A stretch of DNA of 64,000 nucleotides from Blautia sp900556555 (lineage in GTDB: Bacteria; Bacillota; Clostridia; Lachnospirales; Lachnospiraceae): NCBI GenBank assembly GCA_964250615.1, contig CAXUGM010000017.1, one strand, 5' to 3'. How positions within the stretch are numbered: position 1 is the first letter of the stretch; every line of letters starts with the position of its first letter. Positions 53,468 through 61,725 of this stretch are shown here, piece by piece. A program made the position numbers and the translations under genes. A model generated the notes under the pieces. That model made no database searches, was not told the DNA's origin, and saw only the letters and a program-made list of their open reading frames with translations.

Positions 53468-54517
53468 ATGGAACATCAGGAACAGCCGCATAAAAGAAGA
53501 GTACGCTATAAGGGAACACATCCAAGAACCTACCAAGAAAAATATAAAGAACATCAACCTGAAAAATATGCAGATACCATAGAAAAAGTAATCCGCAAGG
53601 GCAGTACCCCAGCCGGTATGCACATTTCTATCTGCGTGCAGGAAATACTTGATTTTCTGCAGATTCAGCCGGGACAAACCGGGCTGGATGCCACTCTTGG
53701 CTATGGAGGACATTCTTCCAAAATGCTGGAGCAGCTTCAAAATCAGGGACATTTGTATGCCCTGGATGTGGATCCTATTGAAATGAAAAAAACAAAGGAG
53801 CGTCTTGCGGGGATGGGATATGGACCGGAAATTCTCTCCATTAAACACCTGAATTTTGCTGATGTAGACCAGCTGCTTCCAGAATCTGGAAAATTCAACT
53901 TTGCACTGGCGGATCTGGGGGTTTCTTCTATGCAGATTGATAACCCGGAACGAGGCTTCACTTACAAGTATGAAGGTCCTTTGGATTTGAGATTAAACCC
54001 GGAAAAAGGGATATCAGCAGCAGAAAGGCTGCGTCATATTTCACAGCCGGAATTAGAGGGAATGCTGATAGAAAATGCTGATGAACCTTATGCAAAAGAA
54101 ATTTCCACTACAATTTTATCAGAAATGCGGAGGGGAAATGCTATCACTACAACCACGCAGCTTCAAAAAGCAGTAGAAAAAGCTTTAGTCCGGATTCCTG
54201 CACAAGAGAGAAAAGAAGCTGTGAAAAAGTCTTGTGCGAGAACATTTCAGGCACTGAGAATTGATGTAAACAGTGAATTCGAGGTGTTAGAAGCGTTTCT
54301 GGAAAAACTGCCTGAAGTCATGGAACCAGGTGGAAGAATCGCTATTTTGACCTTCCATTCAGGGGAAGACCGTTTAGTAAAAAAATCGTTCCAGAGGTTC
54401 TACCGGGAAGGGATTTACAGTGATATTGCAAAAGATGTAATCCGCCCGTCAGCAGAAGAATGCAGCAGAAACAGCAGGGCAAGATCAACAAAAATGCGCT
54501 GGGCAATCCGGGCATAA
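53468..54517 (+). CDS. Second RsmH-like 16S rRNA methyltransferase
   Basis: 349 aa. It carries a basic N-terminal extension of about 45 residues (Lys-Arg-Arg-Val-Arg-Tyr-Lys) before the RsmH/MraW fold, with Asp-Ala-Thr-Leu-Gly-Tyr-Gly-Gly-His-Ser and Asp-Leu-Gly-Val-Ser-Ser. It is not beside ftsL or pbp genes, so the genome probably also has the cell-division-cluster rsmH; this is a paralogue. m4C1402-type activity is inferred from the fold. AAAGGAG precedes the ATG. Confidence 0.85.
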   Translation: MEHQEQPHKRRVRYKGTHPRTYQEKYKEHQPEKYADTIEKVIRKGSTPAGMHISICVQEILDFLQIQPGQTGLDATLGYGGHSSKMLEQLQNQGHLYALDVDPIEMKKTKERLAGMGYGPEILSIKHLNFADVDQLLPESGKFNFALADLGVSSMQIDNPERGFTYKYEGPLDLRLNPEKGISAAERLRHISQPELEGMLIENADEPYAKEISTTILSEMRRGNAITTTTQLQKAVEKALVRIPAQERKEAVKKSCARTFQALRIDVNSEFEVLEAFLEKLPEVMEPGGRIAILTFHSGEDRLVKKSFQRFYREGIYSDIAKDVIRPSAEECSRNSRARSTKMRWAIRA

Positions 54518-54534
54518 CAGGGAGAAGATAAGAT

Positions 54535-56043
54535 ATGAAAACAGCAAAAAAACGTCTGCTGCTGTTAGACGGAATCAGGGGTTTTGCCATAATTCATATG
54601 GTAGCATATCATTTTTTATATGATGTTTTTGTGGTATATCAGCTTGATACAAAATGGTATGCACATCCAATGGTACGTCTTTGGCAGCAGATGATTTGCT
54701 GGACTTTTATCCTGGTGTCTGGCTGCACCTGGAGTATGGGAAAACAAAAATTTAAGCGTGGCATTCTATTAAATCTATGGGGAATGGTAATTACATGCAT
54801 GACTCTGGTTTTCATGCCAGATCAGGTAGTGTGGTTTGGAATTTTAAATCTGATCGGATGTGCCTATCTTCTTATGATTCCATTAGAAAAACTATTGAAA
54901 AGAATTCCTCCCTGTATAGGAATTGCGAGTTCTTTTCTGTGTTTTTTCCTTTTTCAACACTTAGATGATGGATATCTTGGAATAGGCAATTATGTATTTC
55001 TTCCTGTACCCCCTACTTTTTATGAGAAGAAGCTGTTTACTATTTTAGGAATGCCTTTTCCGGGATTTTATTCCAGTGATTATTTTCCTGTTTTCCCATG
55101 GTTCTTTTTATTCGCTGCAGGACATTTCTTTTCTTTATGGTTAAACACCAAACCAGAACTTCGGCGGAGCTTTTCATATTCCTTGCCAATCTTATCAAAA
55201 ATTGGGCAGAACAGTCTTCTCATCTACCTTTTTCATCAGCCTGTTTGTATGATTTTATGTTATCTTATGAGGGAGGAATTTATGGAAATTACAGAAAAGA
55301 TGTTTCTTATTATCTGTCCGTTTTTATTTCTGGCAGGATTAGTGGATGCAATCGGCGGAGGCGGTGGACTGATTTCTCTTCCAGCGTACTTAATTGCTGG
55401 ATTGCCACCACACGCAGCTATTGCAACAAATAAAATGTCATCTACATGCGGCACTACACTGGCAACACTTAGATTTATAAAAAATAAACTGGTAAATTTT
55501 AAACTGGCTGTTCCATCGGTTATTGCAGCTATTCTTGGCTCATCAATTGGGGCACATGTTTCTATGTCTGTCAGTGAAAAAATCATGACGTATGTCTTTG
55601 TATTCATACTGCCGATTGCTGCATTTTTTGTTTTAAACAAAAAATTGTTTCATGACCATGGAAGTGACGAAATTATCCTAGACAAGCGTACCTATCTTAC
55701 TGCGGGGATTGCAGCTTTTGTCATAGGATTTTATGATGGCTTTTATGGACCTGGAACAGGTACCTTTTTAATCATTGCATTTACTGTCTTTGCCAAACTC
55801 AGTGTAAAGACAGCCAATGCACAGGCAAAGGTAATTAATTTAACAACCAATATTACCTCTTTAATTATTTTTTTAATAAACGGACAGGTGGTTCTTGTTA
55901 TCGGCATTGCCGCAGCACTTTGCAATATGGCAGGCGGATATCTTGGTGCCGGGCTTGTAATGAAAAACGGAGCTAAGATTGTCAAACCAAGTATTTTGCT
56001 GGTATTGTTTCTGCTTCTTTTAAAAGTAATTGGAATCATATAA
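54535..56043 (+). CDS. In-frame fusion of DUF1624-type acyltransferase and TauE/SafE permease
   Basis: One 502-codon frame encodes two membrane proteins. Residues 1-248 match the DUF1624 (heparan-alpha-glucosaminide acetyltransferase-like) family, starting Arg-Leu-Leu-Leu-Leu-Asp-Gly-Ile-Arg-Gly-Phe-Ala with helices to Tyr-Leu-Phe-His-Gln-Pro. Residues 250-502 match a complete TauE/SafE (TSUP) permease with Asp-Ala-Ile-Gly-Gly-Gly-Gly-Gly-Leu-Ile and Gly-Phe-Tyr-Asp-Gly-Phe-Tyr-Gly-Pro-Gly-Thr-Gly-Thr. At the joint the DNA keeps GGGAGGA (55271-55277) and an in-frame ATG at 55282 that would start a normal 253-aa permease. The natural stop of the first gene seems lost. Both fused and free permease could be made. 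Confidence 0.85.
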   Translation: MKTAKKRLLLLDGIRGFAIIHMVAYHFLYDVFVVYQLDTKWYAHPMVRLWQQMICWTFILVSGCTWSMGKQKFKRGILLNLWGMVITCMTLVFMPDQVVWFGILNLIGCAYLLMIPLEKLLKRIPPCIGIASSFLCFFLFQHLDDGYLGIGNYVFLPVPPTFYEKKLFTILGMPFPGFYSSDYFPVFPWFFLFAAGHFFSLWLNTKPELRRSFSYSLPILSKIGQNSLLIYLFHQPVCMILCYLMREEFMEITEKMFLIICPFLFLAGLVDAIGGGGGLISLPAYLIAGLPPHAAIATNKMSSTCGTTLATLRFIKNKLVNFKLAVPSVIAAILGSSIGAHVSMSVSEKIMTYVFVFILPIAAFFVLNKKLFHDHGSDEIILDKRTYLTAGIAAFVIGFYDGFYGPGTGTFLIIAFTVFAKLSVKTANAQAKVINLTTNITSLIIFLINGQVVLVIGIAAALCNMAGGYLGAGLVMKNGAKIVKPSILLVLFLLLLKVIGII

Positions 56044-56045
56044 AA

Positions 56046-56096
56046 AAAGAAGACTCGGAATTTCTATGAATTTTGCAGTGTCCTTCTTTGTTTTTT
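56046..56096 (+). terminator. Probable terminator of the fusion gene
   Basis: AAAGAAG (56046-56052) pairs with CTTCTTT (56083-56089), with extra pairs past a bulge, followed by G and six T. Confidence 0.5.
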
Positions 56097-56097
56097 A

Positions 56098-56570
56098 CTT
56101 TATCTTGTTGTGTTTCTTTGGATTTTTGATTTGACTGACCTGGTATTTCACTTCAATGAGGATCGTCTCTATGTCATTCCGGTACTAGGTTCTTTCCTAC
56201 TGACCTTCTATGGATTCTCACATGCAAAGCACCTTTATATTAAACATTATTCTATTCATATCAAACATATGAAGAGGAGAAAAAGCTGGTACTACTTAGT
56301 GATATCCATTTAGGAACCTTTGTCAATATCGAACAATTAAAACGCATCATCGAAAAGGTAAATCAGCTTCATGCGGATATCATCGTCATTGCCGGAGATA
56401 TCTTTACAAAATTAGCTTATGGAAAACAGGGATATTATGGATACTATACCGATGGAACTACCCAAAGCGTAGTTTCCTCCGGTGCAGAATATTTCCAAAT
56501 GCCTATGCGTGTTGGAAGCAACAGTGAAATCGTAGTTTTACATCTGTCAGATGAAATTAAAAAACAATAA
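56098..56570 (+). pseudogene. Decayed metallophosphoesterase gene
   Basis: The first frame to about 56275 encodes membrane helices and a linker (Phe-Asp-Leu-Thr-Asp-Leu-Val). A frame change then gives Leu-Val-Leu-Leu-Ser-Asp-Ile-His-Leu-Gly, the first metal motif, and Ile-Val-Ile-Ala-Gly-Asp-Ile-Phe, the second. The middle (Gly-Asn-His-Glu and downstream His motifs) is deleted, and sequence jumps to a tail with Met-Arg-Val-Gly-Ser-Asn-Ser-Glu-Ile before a stop at 56568-56570. No start or ribosome site remains. Confidence 0.8.
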
Positions 56571-56611
56571 GGTTTTTCATTCCATCTGACCCGATTTTTC
56601 TAAAGATAGTT

Positions 56612-56767
56612 TCACTGAGCATTTTTCTTAGGCTTCATTGACCAAAAGATAACATTCATTAAAACTACAATTAATAGTACGGCAAAAAAGGATACCCAGA
56701 ACCCTACATCAAGCCCAAGCCACTGGGTTCTTCCAAACAGTGTCATCCAAAGTTCTTTCCAATTCAT
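56612..56767 (-). CDS. 51-residue single-helix membrane protein next to mgtA
   Basis: Just downstream of mgtA on the same strand, 12 bp after its stop. The ATG at 56767 has an excellent AGGAGGTG 8 bases upstream, and the frame ends at TGA 56612. The peptide has an amphipathic start (Met-Asn-Trp-Lys-Glu-Leu-Trp-Met-Thr-Leu-Phe-Gly), a hydrophobic helix (about 23-42) and a basic tail (Lys-Pro-Lys-Lys-Asn). The size and place suggest a small partner or regulator of the Mg2+ pump, by analogy with MgtR or KdpF-type miniproteins (inference). The family was not recognised. Confidence 0.78.
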   Translation of the reverse strand: MNWKELWMTLFGRTQWLGLDVGFWVSFFAVLLIVVLMNVIFWSMKPKKNAQ

Positions 56768-56779
56768 GTGATACACCTC

Positions 56780-59500
56780 CTAAAGTAATTGTCCATAATG
56801 GCGGACATAAGCTTTTTTCAGGCTTGTTGCCAAAACCATATACAATAAGATACATGGTATCAGATAGGCAAAATACAGACCTGGCAATGCTGTAAATCCA
56901 AGCAGTTTTCCTAACCCTGTAAAAGGAATCATTGTTAAAACAGCAATTCCTGTCAAGGTAAGAAGTGTTACCGGAGCAGAAGCCCTGCTCTGAAGAAATG
57001 GCAGTTTCCGAGTGCGAATCATATGGATTACCAGGGTCTGGCTCCACATAGATTCTACAAACCATCCAGCCTGAAACATTCCAATGTATTGTGACTGCAT
57101 GGCCGCAAGCTCTGCTCCGCTAAAATGAGCCGGCAGATCATTAAACAGAATTCCTTTCGATACAAAGAAAGGACAAATGATAAAATACATAAATATGTAT
57201 GTCAGAAAATCAAATATGGAACTGGTAGGACCAATCCAGAGCATAAAATTTCCTACGCTGGAAGCATCCCATTTTCTTGGCTTTGCAATAAATTCTTCGT
57301 CTACATTGTCCCATGGAATGGCGGTACAAGATAAATCGTAAATTAAATTCAGAAAAATCAAATGTACACTCTCCATTGGCAAGAATGGCAGAAGAGCAGA
57401 AGCAGCTAGCACGGAAAACATATTTCCAAAGTTTGAGGATGCCGTCATTTTCATATATTTGATCATATTGGCATAGGTTTTCCGGCCTTCGATGATTCCC
57501 TGTTCCAATACCATCAAATCTTTTTCTAAAAGAATAATATCTGCGGATTCTTTCGCAATATCTACTGCTGTATCTACAGAAATTCCAATATCCGAGGACT
57601 TCATGGCAGCAGCATCGTTGAGACCATCGCCCATAAATCCGACAGTATGACCGTTTTCACGGAGAACTGCAACAATACGTGATTTCTGATCAGGAGTCAG
57701 TTTGGCAAAAACTTCTGTGGCTTCTGCTACCTTGGCCAATTCTTCATCTGTCATACGTTCTACATCCGCACCAAGGAGCATATTACGGACTTGTAAGCCC
57801 ACCTGCTTACAAATGGTACGTGTAACCTTTTCATTATCACCTGTAAGAATTTTCGTAAGAACACCATGATTTTTCAGTGACCGGATTGCACTCACCGTTG
57901 ATTCCTTCGGCGGATCCAGGAAAGCCAGATAGCCAAGCAATACCATATCACATTCATCTTTCACACCAAATGCTTCTACAGGAGACGGATTACTTTTTTG
58001 TGCAATAGCCAGAACACGGAAACCCTTGTCATTTAGCCTATCGACTGTTTTCAAGATATGGCTGCGGACTTCATCACTCAATGGCTTGATTTTTCCATCA
58101 TATTCTGCAAAACTACAAATAGCCAGCATTTCTTCTACCGCACCTTTTGTGACCATCTGTGTCTTTCCCGTTTTGTCCTGTACCACAGTGGACAATCTTC
58201 TTCTCTTAAAGTCAAAAGGAATTTCATCTACCTTGATATAGGTTTCTGACAAATCCAGCAAACGTGAATCCTCTGCCTCCATTTCTTCTGTTTTATGAAT
58301 AATGGCAAGATCCATAAGATTTTTGTATCCTGTCTGAAAGTAGCTGTTCAGATAGGCATGGCGGAGAACTCTGGTATCATCTTCTCCATTTACATTCAGA
58401 TGGTATTCTAATACAACCTTATCCTGTGTCAAAGTCCCTGTTTTATCTGTACAGAGGATATCCATAGCTCCAAAATTCTGAATGGAGTTTAAATTTTTTA
58501 CAATGGTCTGTTTCTTGCTCATAGAAACAGCTCCTTTTGCAAGGCAGGTGGTTACAATCATCGGAAGCATTTCCGGTGTAAGCCCCACTGCAATAGAAAT
58601 TCCAAATAAAAAGGCCTTTAACCAGTCACCTTTCGTAATTCCATTGACCACAAATACCACGGGAACCATAATCATCATAAACCTTATCAGTACCCAGGAT
58701 ACAGCATTTACGCCTTTCGTAAAACTGGTTTCCACTGCTTCTTTTGCAACAGCGGAAGCCATTTGTCCAAAGAGAGTATGATCGCCCACACAAACAACTA
58801 CCGCAGATGCACTTCCAGAAATGACGTTACTTCCCATAAATGCAAGGTTTGTGTAGTCTGTCACGCTCTCTTTTTGAGGATTGGTATGAGGTACTTTTTC
58901 TATAGATTCACTTTCTCCAGTAAGACTGGCCTGGCTGACAAAGAAATCCTTTGCTTCCAGGATACGGACATCTGCAGGAATCATATCACCTGCGGATAGC
59001 CGCACAATATCGCCTGCCACCAGGTCATCCATAGGAATCTCTGAAATATCCTGTTCCCTGCGAATCACAGTACAGGTAGTGGTAATCATGGCAAGTAACT
59101 TTTCAGCGGCATTTCCGCTTCTTGATTCCTGTACAAAGCGCAGGGTTCCTGAGATGAATACCATAGTAAGAATAATGGTAACGGTCAGGGCATCAAAATC
59201 CTCCGGTGTACTTCCAAAAAGCATAAAACTTGGGAAAATCATGTCTGTAATGATAGAAACAAGAGCCAGAACACTTAAAATTGCGGTAAATGGGTTGATA
59301 AATGCACCTGCCAGACGTTTCCCCAGAGATTTCTTTTTTTCATGGGTAACTTTGTTTGTCCCATATTTTGTTTGATTTCGAAATACAGTTTCTGTATCCA
59401 GTCCCAAAAGTGTGGTATGAAAGCCTTTTAAAATTTCTTTTTCAGGATTGGTGGCTACGAATTCATGTACTGCTGTTATAACCTTTTCTTTTTTATTCAT
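56780..59500 (-). CDS. mgtA: Magnesium-importing P-type ATPase
   Basis: P3B-type ATPase that imports Mg2+. 906 aa from ATG 59500, with AAAGGAGG about 10 bases upstream; in-frame sequence further up comes from the IS remnant. Phosphorylation motif Cys-Thr-Asp-Lys-Thr-Gly-Thr near residue 350, TGES loop (Ser-Leu-Thr-Gly-Glu-Ser-Glu), Gly-Asp-Gly-Leu-Asn-Asp-Ala-Ala near 630, and about ten helices. No Mg2+ riboswitch or clear promoter is visible upstream, because integrase/transposase debris begins within about 60 bp of the start. Confidence 0.95.
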   Translation of the reverse strand: MNKKEKVITAVHEFVATNPEKEILKGFHTTLLGLDTETVFRNQTKYGTNKVTHEKKKSLGKRLAGAFINPFTAILSVLALVSIITDMIFPSFMLFGSTPEDFDALTVTIILTMVFISGTLRFVQESRSGNAAEKLLAMITTTCTVIRREQDISEIPMDDLVAGDIVRLSAGDMIPADVRILEAKDFFVSQASLTGESESIEKVPHTNPQKESVTDYTNLAFMGSNVISGSASAVVVCVGDHTLFGQMASAVAKEAVETSFTKGVNAVSWVLIRFMMIMVPVVFVVNGITKGDWLKAFLFGISIAVGLTPEMLPMIVTTCLAKGAVSMSKKQTIVKNLNSIQNFGAMDILCTDKTGTLTQDKVVLEYHLNVNGEDDTRVLRHAYLNSYFQTGYKNLMDLAIIHKTEEMEAEDSRLLDLSETYIKVDEIPFDFKRRRLSTVVQDKTGKTQMVTKGAVEEMLAICSFAEYDGKIKPLSDEVRSHILKTVDRLNDKGFRVLAIAQKSNPSPVEAFGVKDECDMVLLGYLAFLDPPKESTVSAIRSLKNHGVLTKILTGDNEKVTRTICKQVGLQVRNMLLGADVERMTDEELAKVAEATEVFAKLTPDQKSRIVAVLRENGHTVGFMGDGLNDAAAMKSSDIGISVDTAVDIAKESADIILLEKDLMVLEQGIIEGRKTYANMIKYMKMTASSNFGNMFSVLAASALLPFLPMESVHLIFLNLIYDLSCTAIPWDNVDEEFIAKPRKWDASSVGNFMLWIGPTSSIFDFLTYIFMYFIICPFFVSKGILFNDLPAHFSGAELAAMQSQYIGMFQAGWFVESMWSQTLVIHMIRTRKLPFLQSRASAPVTLLTLTGIAVLTMIPFTGLGKLLGFTALPGLYFAYLIPCILLYMVLATSLKKAYVRHYGQLL

Positions 59501-59556
59501 TGGACTTTCACCTCCTTTAGTCACGGACAGTATATAAAAAAAGGCAGAGAAATCCC

Positions 59557-59835
59557 ATGACCAAAATCTTGCGATTTTCTTGCGATTTGGCAATAAAACA
59601 GGTAATGCGACGGGCAGTGGCTGATGCAGAACTTCCAAAGGCAGCAACCCCTCACTGTCTCCGCCATAGCTTTGCAACCCATCTGATGGAACAGGGCATA
59701 GAACGGCAGAACATTCAAGCTCTGCTTGGACACCGTGATCCGAAATCTACGGAAGTTTATCTTCATGTCAGCAACAAATCCCTCATGGGCATTCAAAGCC
59801 CTTTTGACAGGAAAGAAGGTGCTGACCATGAATAA
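59557..59835 (+). pseudogene. C-terminal fragment of a tyrosine recombinase
   Basis: From about 59595 the frame encodes the catalytic end of a phage-type integrase: His-Cys-Leu-Arg-His-Ser-Phe-Ala-Thr-His, Leu-Leu-Gly-His-Arg-Asp and Val-Tyr-Leu-His-Val. The N-terminal two thirds are missing. The next frame overlaps its stop by 8 bp, an arrangement in which such integrases accompany IS91-like transposases. Confidence 0.8.
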
Positions 59836-59950
59836 ACCCACTGTCCAGGATATTTTCCGACATTTTTATACAGCATACCTTGAAAAATATTCTCCATCCC
59901 TGGAACAGTCAAAAACTGCCCGGAACATAAAAACGGAGAACTTTTCTTAG
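59828..59950 (+). pseudogene. N-terminal fragment of an IS91-family transposase
   Basis: 40 codons matching the start of IS91-type transposases (Val-Gln-Asp-Ile-Phe-Arg-His-Phe-Tyr, Tyr-Leu-Glu-Lys-Tyr, Lys-Thr-Ala-Arg-Asn-Ile). Family sequence breaks off near 59930, before the zinc-binding cysteines, and joins unrelated DNA. With the preceding fragment it marks one end of a deleted mobile element. Confidence 0.7.
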
Positions 59951-60159
59951 AAAAATTATTTGCAATAGAAGAAAAACCTACCGATATGAATGATGAAATA
60001 ACATGGTATCTTAATATTGCAACCGCATTTAGCGTATTAGGTAAGAAAAATAAAAGTATTTCTTTATTGAAACAATTAGAGGAAGTTACAACAGGAGAAG
60101 ATAAAGAACTTATTCAAAAGAGTATTGAATTTATACAAGGGCAAATAGAAAATGGATGA
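59938..60159 (+). pseudogene. Tail of an unknown helical (TPR-like) protein
   Basis: An open frame with no start, beginning in the element junction, encodes Thr-Trp-Tyr-Leu-Asn-Ile-Ala-Thr-Ala-Phe-Ser-Val-Leu-Gly and a further helix, ending at TGA 60157-60159. It reads like the last TPR-type helices of a larger protein whose beginning was lost where the IS91 fragment joins. Its stop overlaps the next ATG. Confidence 0.4.
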
Positions 60160-60406
60160 TAAGTATAAGTTAATTCAAATAGTTTATCTGGTCACAAGAA
60201 GAATGGGAGATGTTAAGGTTTACATTGATAAAACAACAATGACTGGTAAGATAGACGAGGAATCGTATAAAATGTATGAGGAACTTTTTCGTGAAAAATT
60301 AGGTGGTGAGGCGTTGTTTTATGTTCATTATTTAGACCATAAGAGTTTTGAAAAAGCAGAAGCAATATTAGAAAGAACAGCCCCAAGAAATGGCGGAAGC
60401 AATTAA
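60152..60406 (+). CDS. Small unknown protein (84 aa)
   Basis: ATG at 60152 overlaps the preceding stop (ATGGATGA), so the two were probably translated together. The sequence is charged, with Ile-Asp-Lys-Thr-Thr-Met-Thr-Gly-Lys-Ile and Tyr-Val-His-Tyr-Leu-Asp, and no membrane helix. Not recognised. Immunity-type or phage-type small genes look similar; AT content is higher than in the housekeeping genes around. Confidence 0.4.
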   Translation: MDDKYKLIQIVYLVTRRMGDVKVYIDKTTMTGKIDEESYKMYEELFREKLGGEALFYVHYLDHKSFEKAEAILERTAPRNGGSN

Positions 60407-60409
60407 TGG

Positions 60410-60706
60410 ATGGAAGAAAGAAGTAAAACAACCGATGATGATATAAAAATTTCCTTGTTTCTTGGCTTTTTAGAGGATGCAAGTTTCAGAAAGAAATATT
60501 TTGACATTCATTTATATCAAGAAGCAGTTCAGAAATTTGGAGAATTAAAAGAGGAAGAGTGCTTTGGATTTAATAAAATCCTAGTATCGAATCATTCTAT
60601 AAGATTCACATCTGCTTATAAGACCAAGACATTGATGTCTAATTGTAAACATGGAACAATTCCCGCTTTGTGTCGTGTTCTATTATCCGGTTTTATGATA
60701 GTGTGA
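60410..60706 (+). CDS. Unknown protein (98 aa), probably chimeric
   Basis: Starts 3 bp after the previous gene. The first 70 residues (Ser-Leu-Phe-Leu-Gly-Phe-Leu-Glu-Asp-Ala) look like a real helical protein. The last 25, from about 60630, are of different character and overlap the region expected to hold the next gene's promoter, so the gene may be cut short there. Not recognised. Confidence 0.3.
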   Translation: MEERSKTTDDDIKISLFLGFLEDASFRKKYFDIHLYQEAVQKFGELKEEECFGFNKILVSNHSIRFTSAYKTKTLMSNCKHGTIPALCRVLLSGFMIV

Positions 60707-60726
60707 AGCTGAAAGGAGGGGAAAAA

Positions 60727-61671
60727 ATGAATCCAAAGAAGATTGGAGAATTTTTAAAAGGGCTCCGCAAAGAAAAGGGACTGACCCAGGAACAGCTTGC
60801 AGAGATTCTTCATGTATCAGGAAGAACCATCTCCCGTTGGGAAACGGGCATCAATATGCCGGATTTGAGCATTCTCATTCAAATAGCGGAGTTTTACGAC
60901 GTAGAAATCAAAGAGATTTTGGATGGCAAAAGGAAAGGCGGGATCATAATGGATAAAGAATGGAAGGAAACCTTAACAAAAGTAGCAGATTATAATACAT
61001 TGGAGAAGGAAAAAGCAGCAAAAATCGGAAATACCGCATTTAGTGTAACCTTTGCAATCTGTGTGCTGATGATTGTTGTACAGTTGATTATGACAGGTGA
61101 TTTGTCTGTTGTTGCAGGAGAAACTGCGATTCTGTTTGCCGGAGGTGTATTTTATTTAGGGGTAATAATTTATCATGGACTTTGGGAAAAAGGTTCAAAA
61201 TATAAAAACACCCCATTCACGGATGTTGTGATTAGCATCATTTGTGCAGGTATATTTTCTGTTCTTTTAGCTGTCACATATTTAAAATTAGGGGCAAGTA
61301 TGGCTCAAACCGTTCCTGTTGTATTGCTGTTCTTTGCAACCATTTCGATGGCTGGATTTGCTGTGTTAAGAATACTGGCCTGCATCAGCCGGAGAAGGAA
61401 AAATAAGATTGAGGAACAAAAAGAATCTAAAGAACAAGCAGGACCGCAACCTGTAAACATATTTACAGCAAACGGAAATATACAGGCAGAAATGATTATG
61501 AATACATTGAAGCAACATGGGATTATGGCATACGGACAAGATTTTGGAGACGCTGGATTTGCTTCTGTCCGATACGGCCTGGGAAAAGGAATCGATGACC
61601 GGATTGCAATTTTTGTGGCGGATGAACAAGCAGACGATGCGTTGCAGGTGATAAATGAATTAGGGCTTTGA
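60727..61671 (+). CDS. XRE-type HTH regulator with membrane helices and C-terminal DUF2007 domain
   Basis: 314 aa. AAAGGAGGGG precedes ATG 60727. An HTH comes first (about 3-60, Leu-Thr-Gln-Glu-Gln-Leu-Ala-Glu-Ile-Leu), then four membrane helices in pairs (about 100-215), then a polar domain with Asn-Ile-Phe-Thr-Ala-Asn-Gly-Asn-Ile-Gln-Ala-Glu-Met-Ile and Ile-Phe-Val-Ala-Asp-Glu-Gln-Ala-Asp, the DUF2007 signal-transduction pattern. A DNA-binding head tied to the membrane suggests a one-component membrane sensor (inference). Confidence 0.8.
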   Translation: MNPKKIGEFLKGLRKEKGLTQEQLAEILHVSGRTISRWETGINMPDLSILIQIAEFYDVEIKEILDGKRKGGIIMDKEWKETLTKVADYNTLEKEKAAKIGNTAFSVTFAICVLMIVVQLIMTGDLSVVAGETAILFAGGVFYLGVIIYHGLWEKGSKYKNTPFTDVVISIICAGIFSVLLAVTYLKLGASMAQTVPVVLLFFATISMAGFAVLRILACISRRRKNKIEEQKESKEQAGPQPVNIFTANGNIQAEMIMNTLKQHGIMAYGQDFGDAGFASVRYGLGKGIDDRIAIFVADEQADDALQVINELGL

Positions 61672-61679
61672 TGATGCAT

Positions 61680-61717
61680 AGCTGGTGCATAAAAGGAATT
61701 GTTTTTGTGCACCAGCT
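61680..61717. terminator. Hairpin between convergent regulator genes
   Basis: Perfect 10-bp arms AGCTGGTGCA / TGCACCAGCT with an 18-base loop. T-runs are weak on both strands, so its terminator function is uncertain. Confidence 0.45.
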
Positions 61718-61725
61718 ACCGATGG

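Noticed and set aside
59501..59600. Mg2+ riboswitch or leader for mgtA
   Set aside because: Only about 60 bases separate mgtA from integrase debris, and no M-box-like core was seen.
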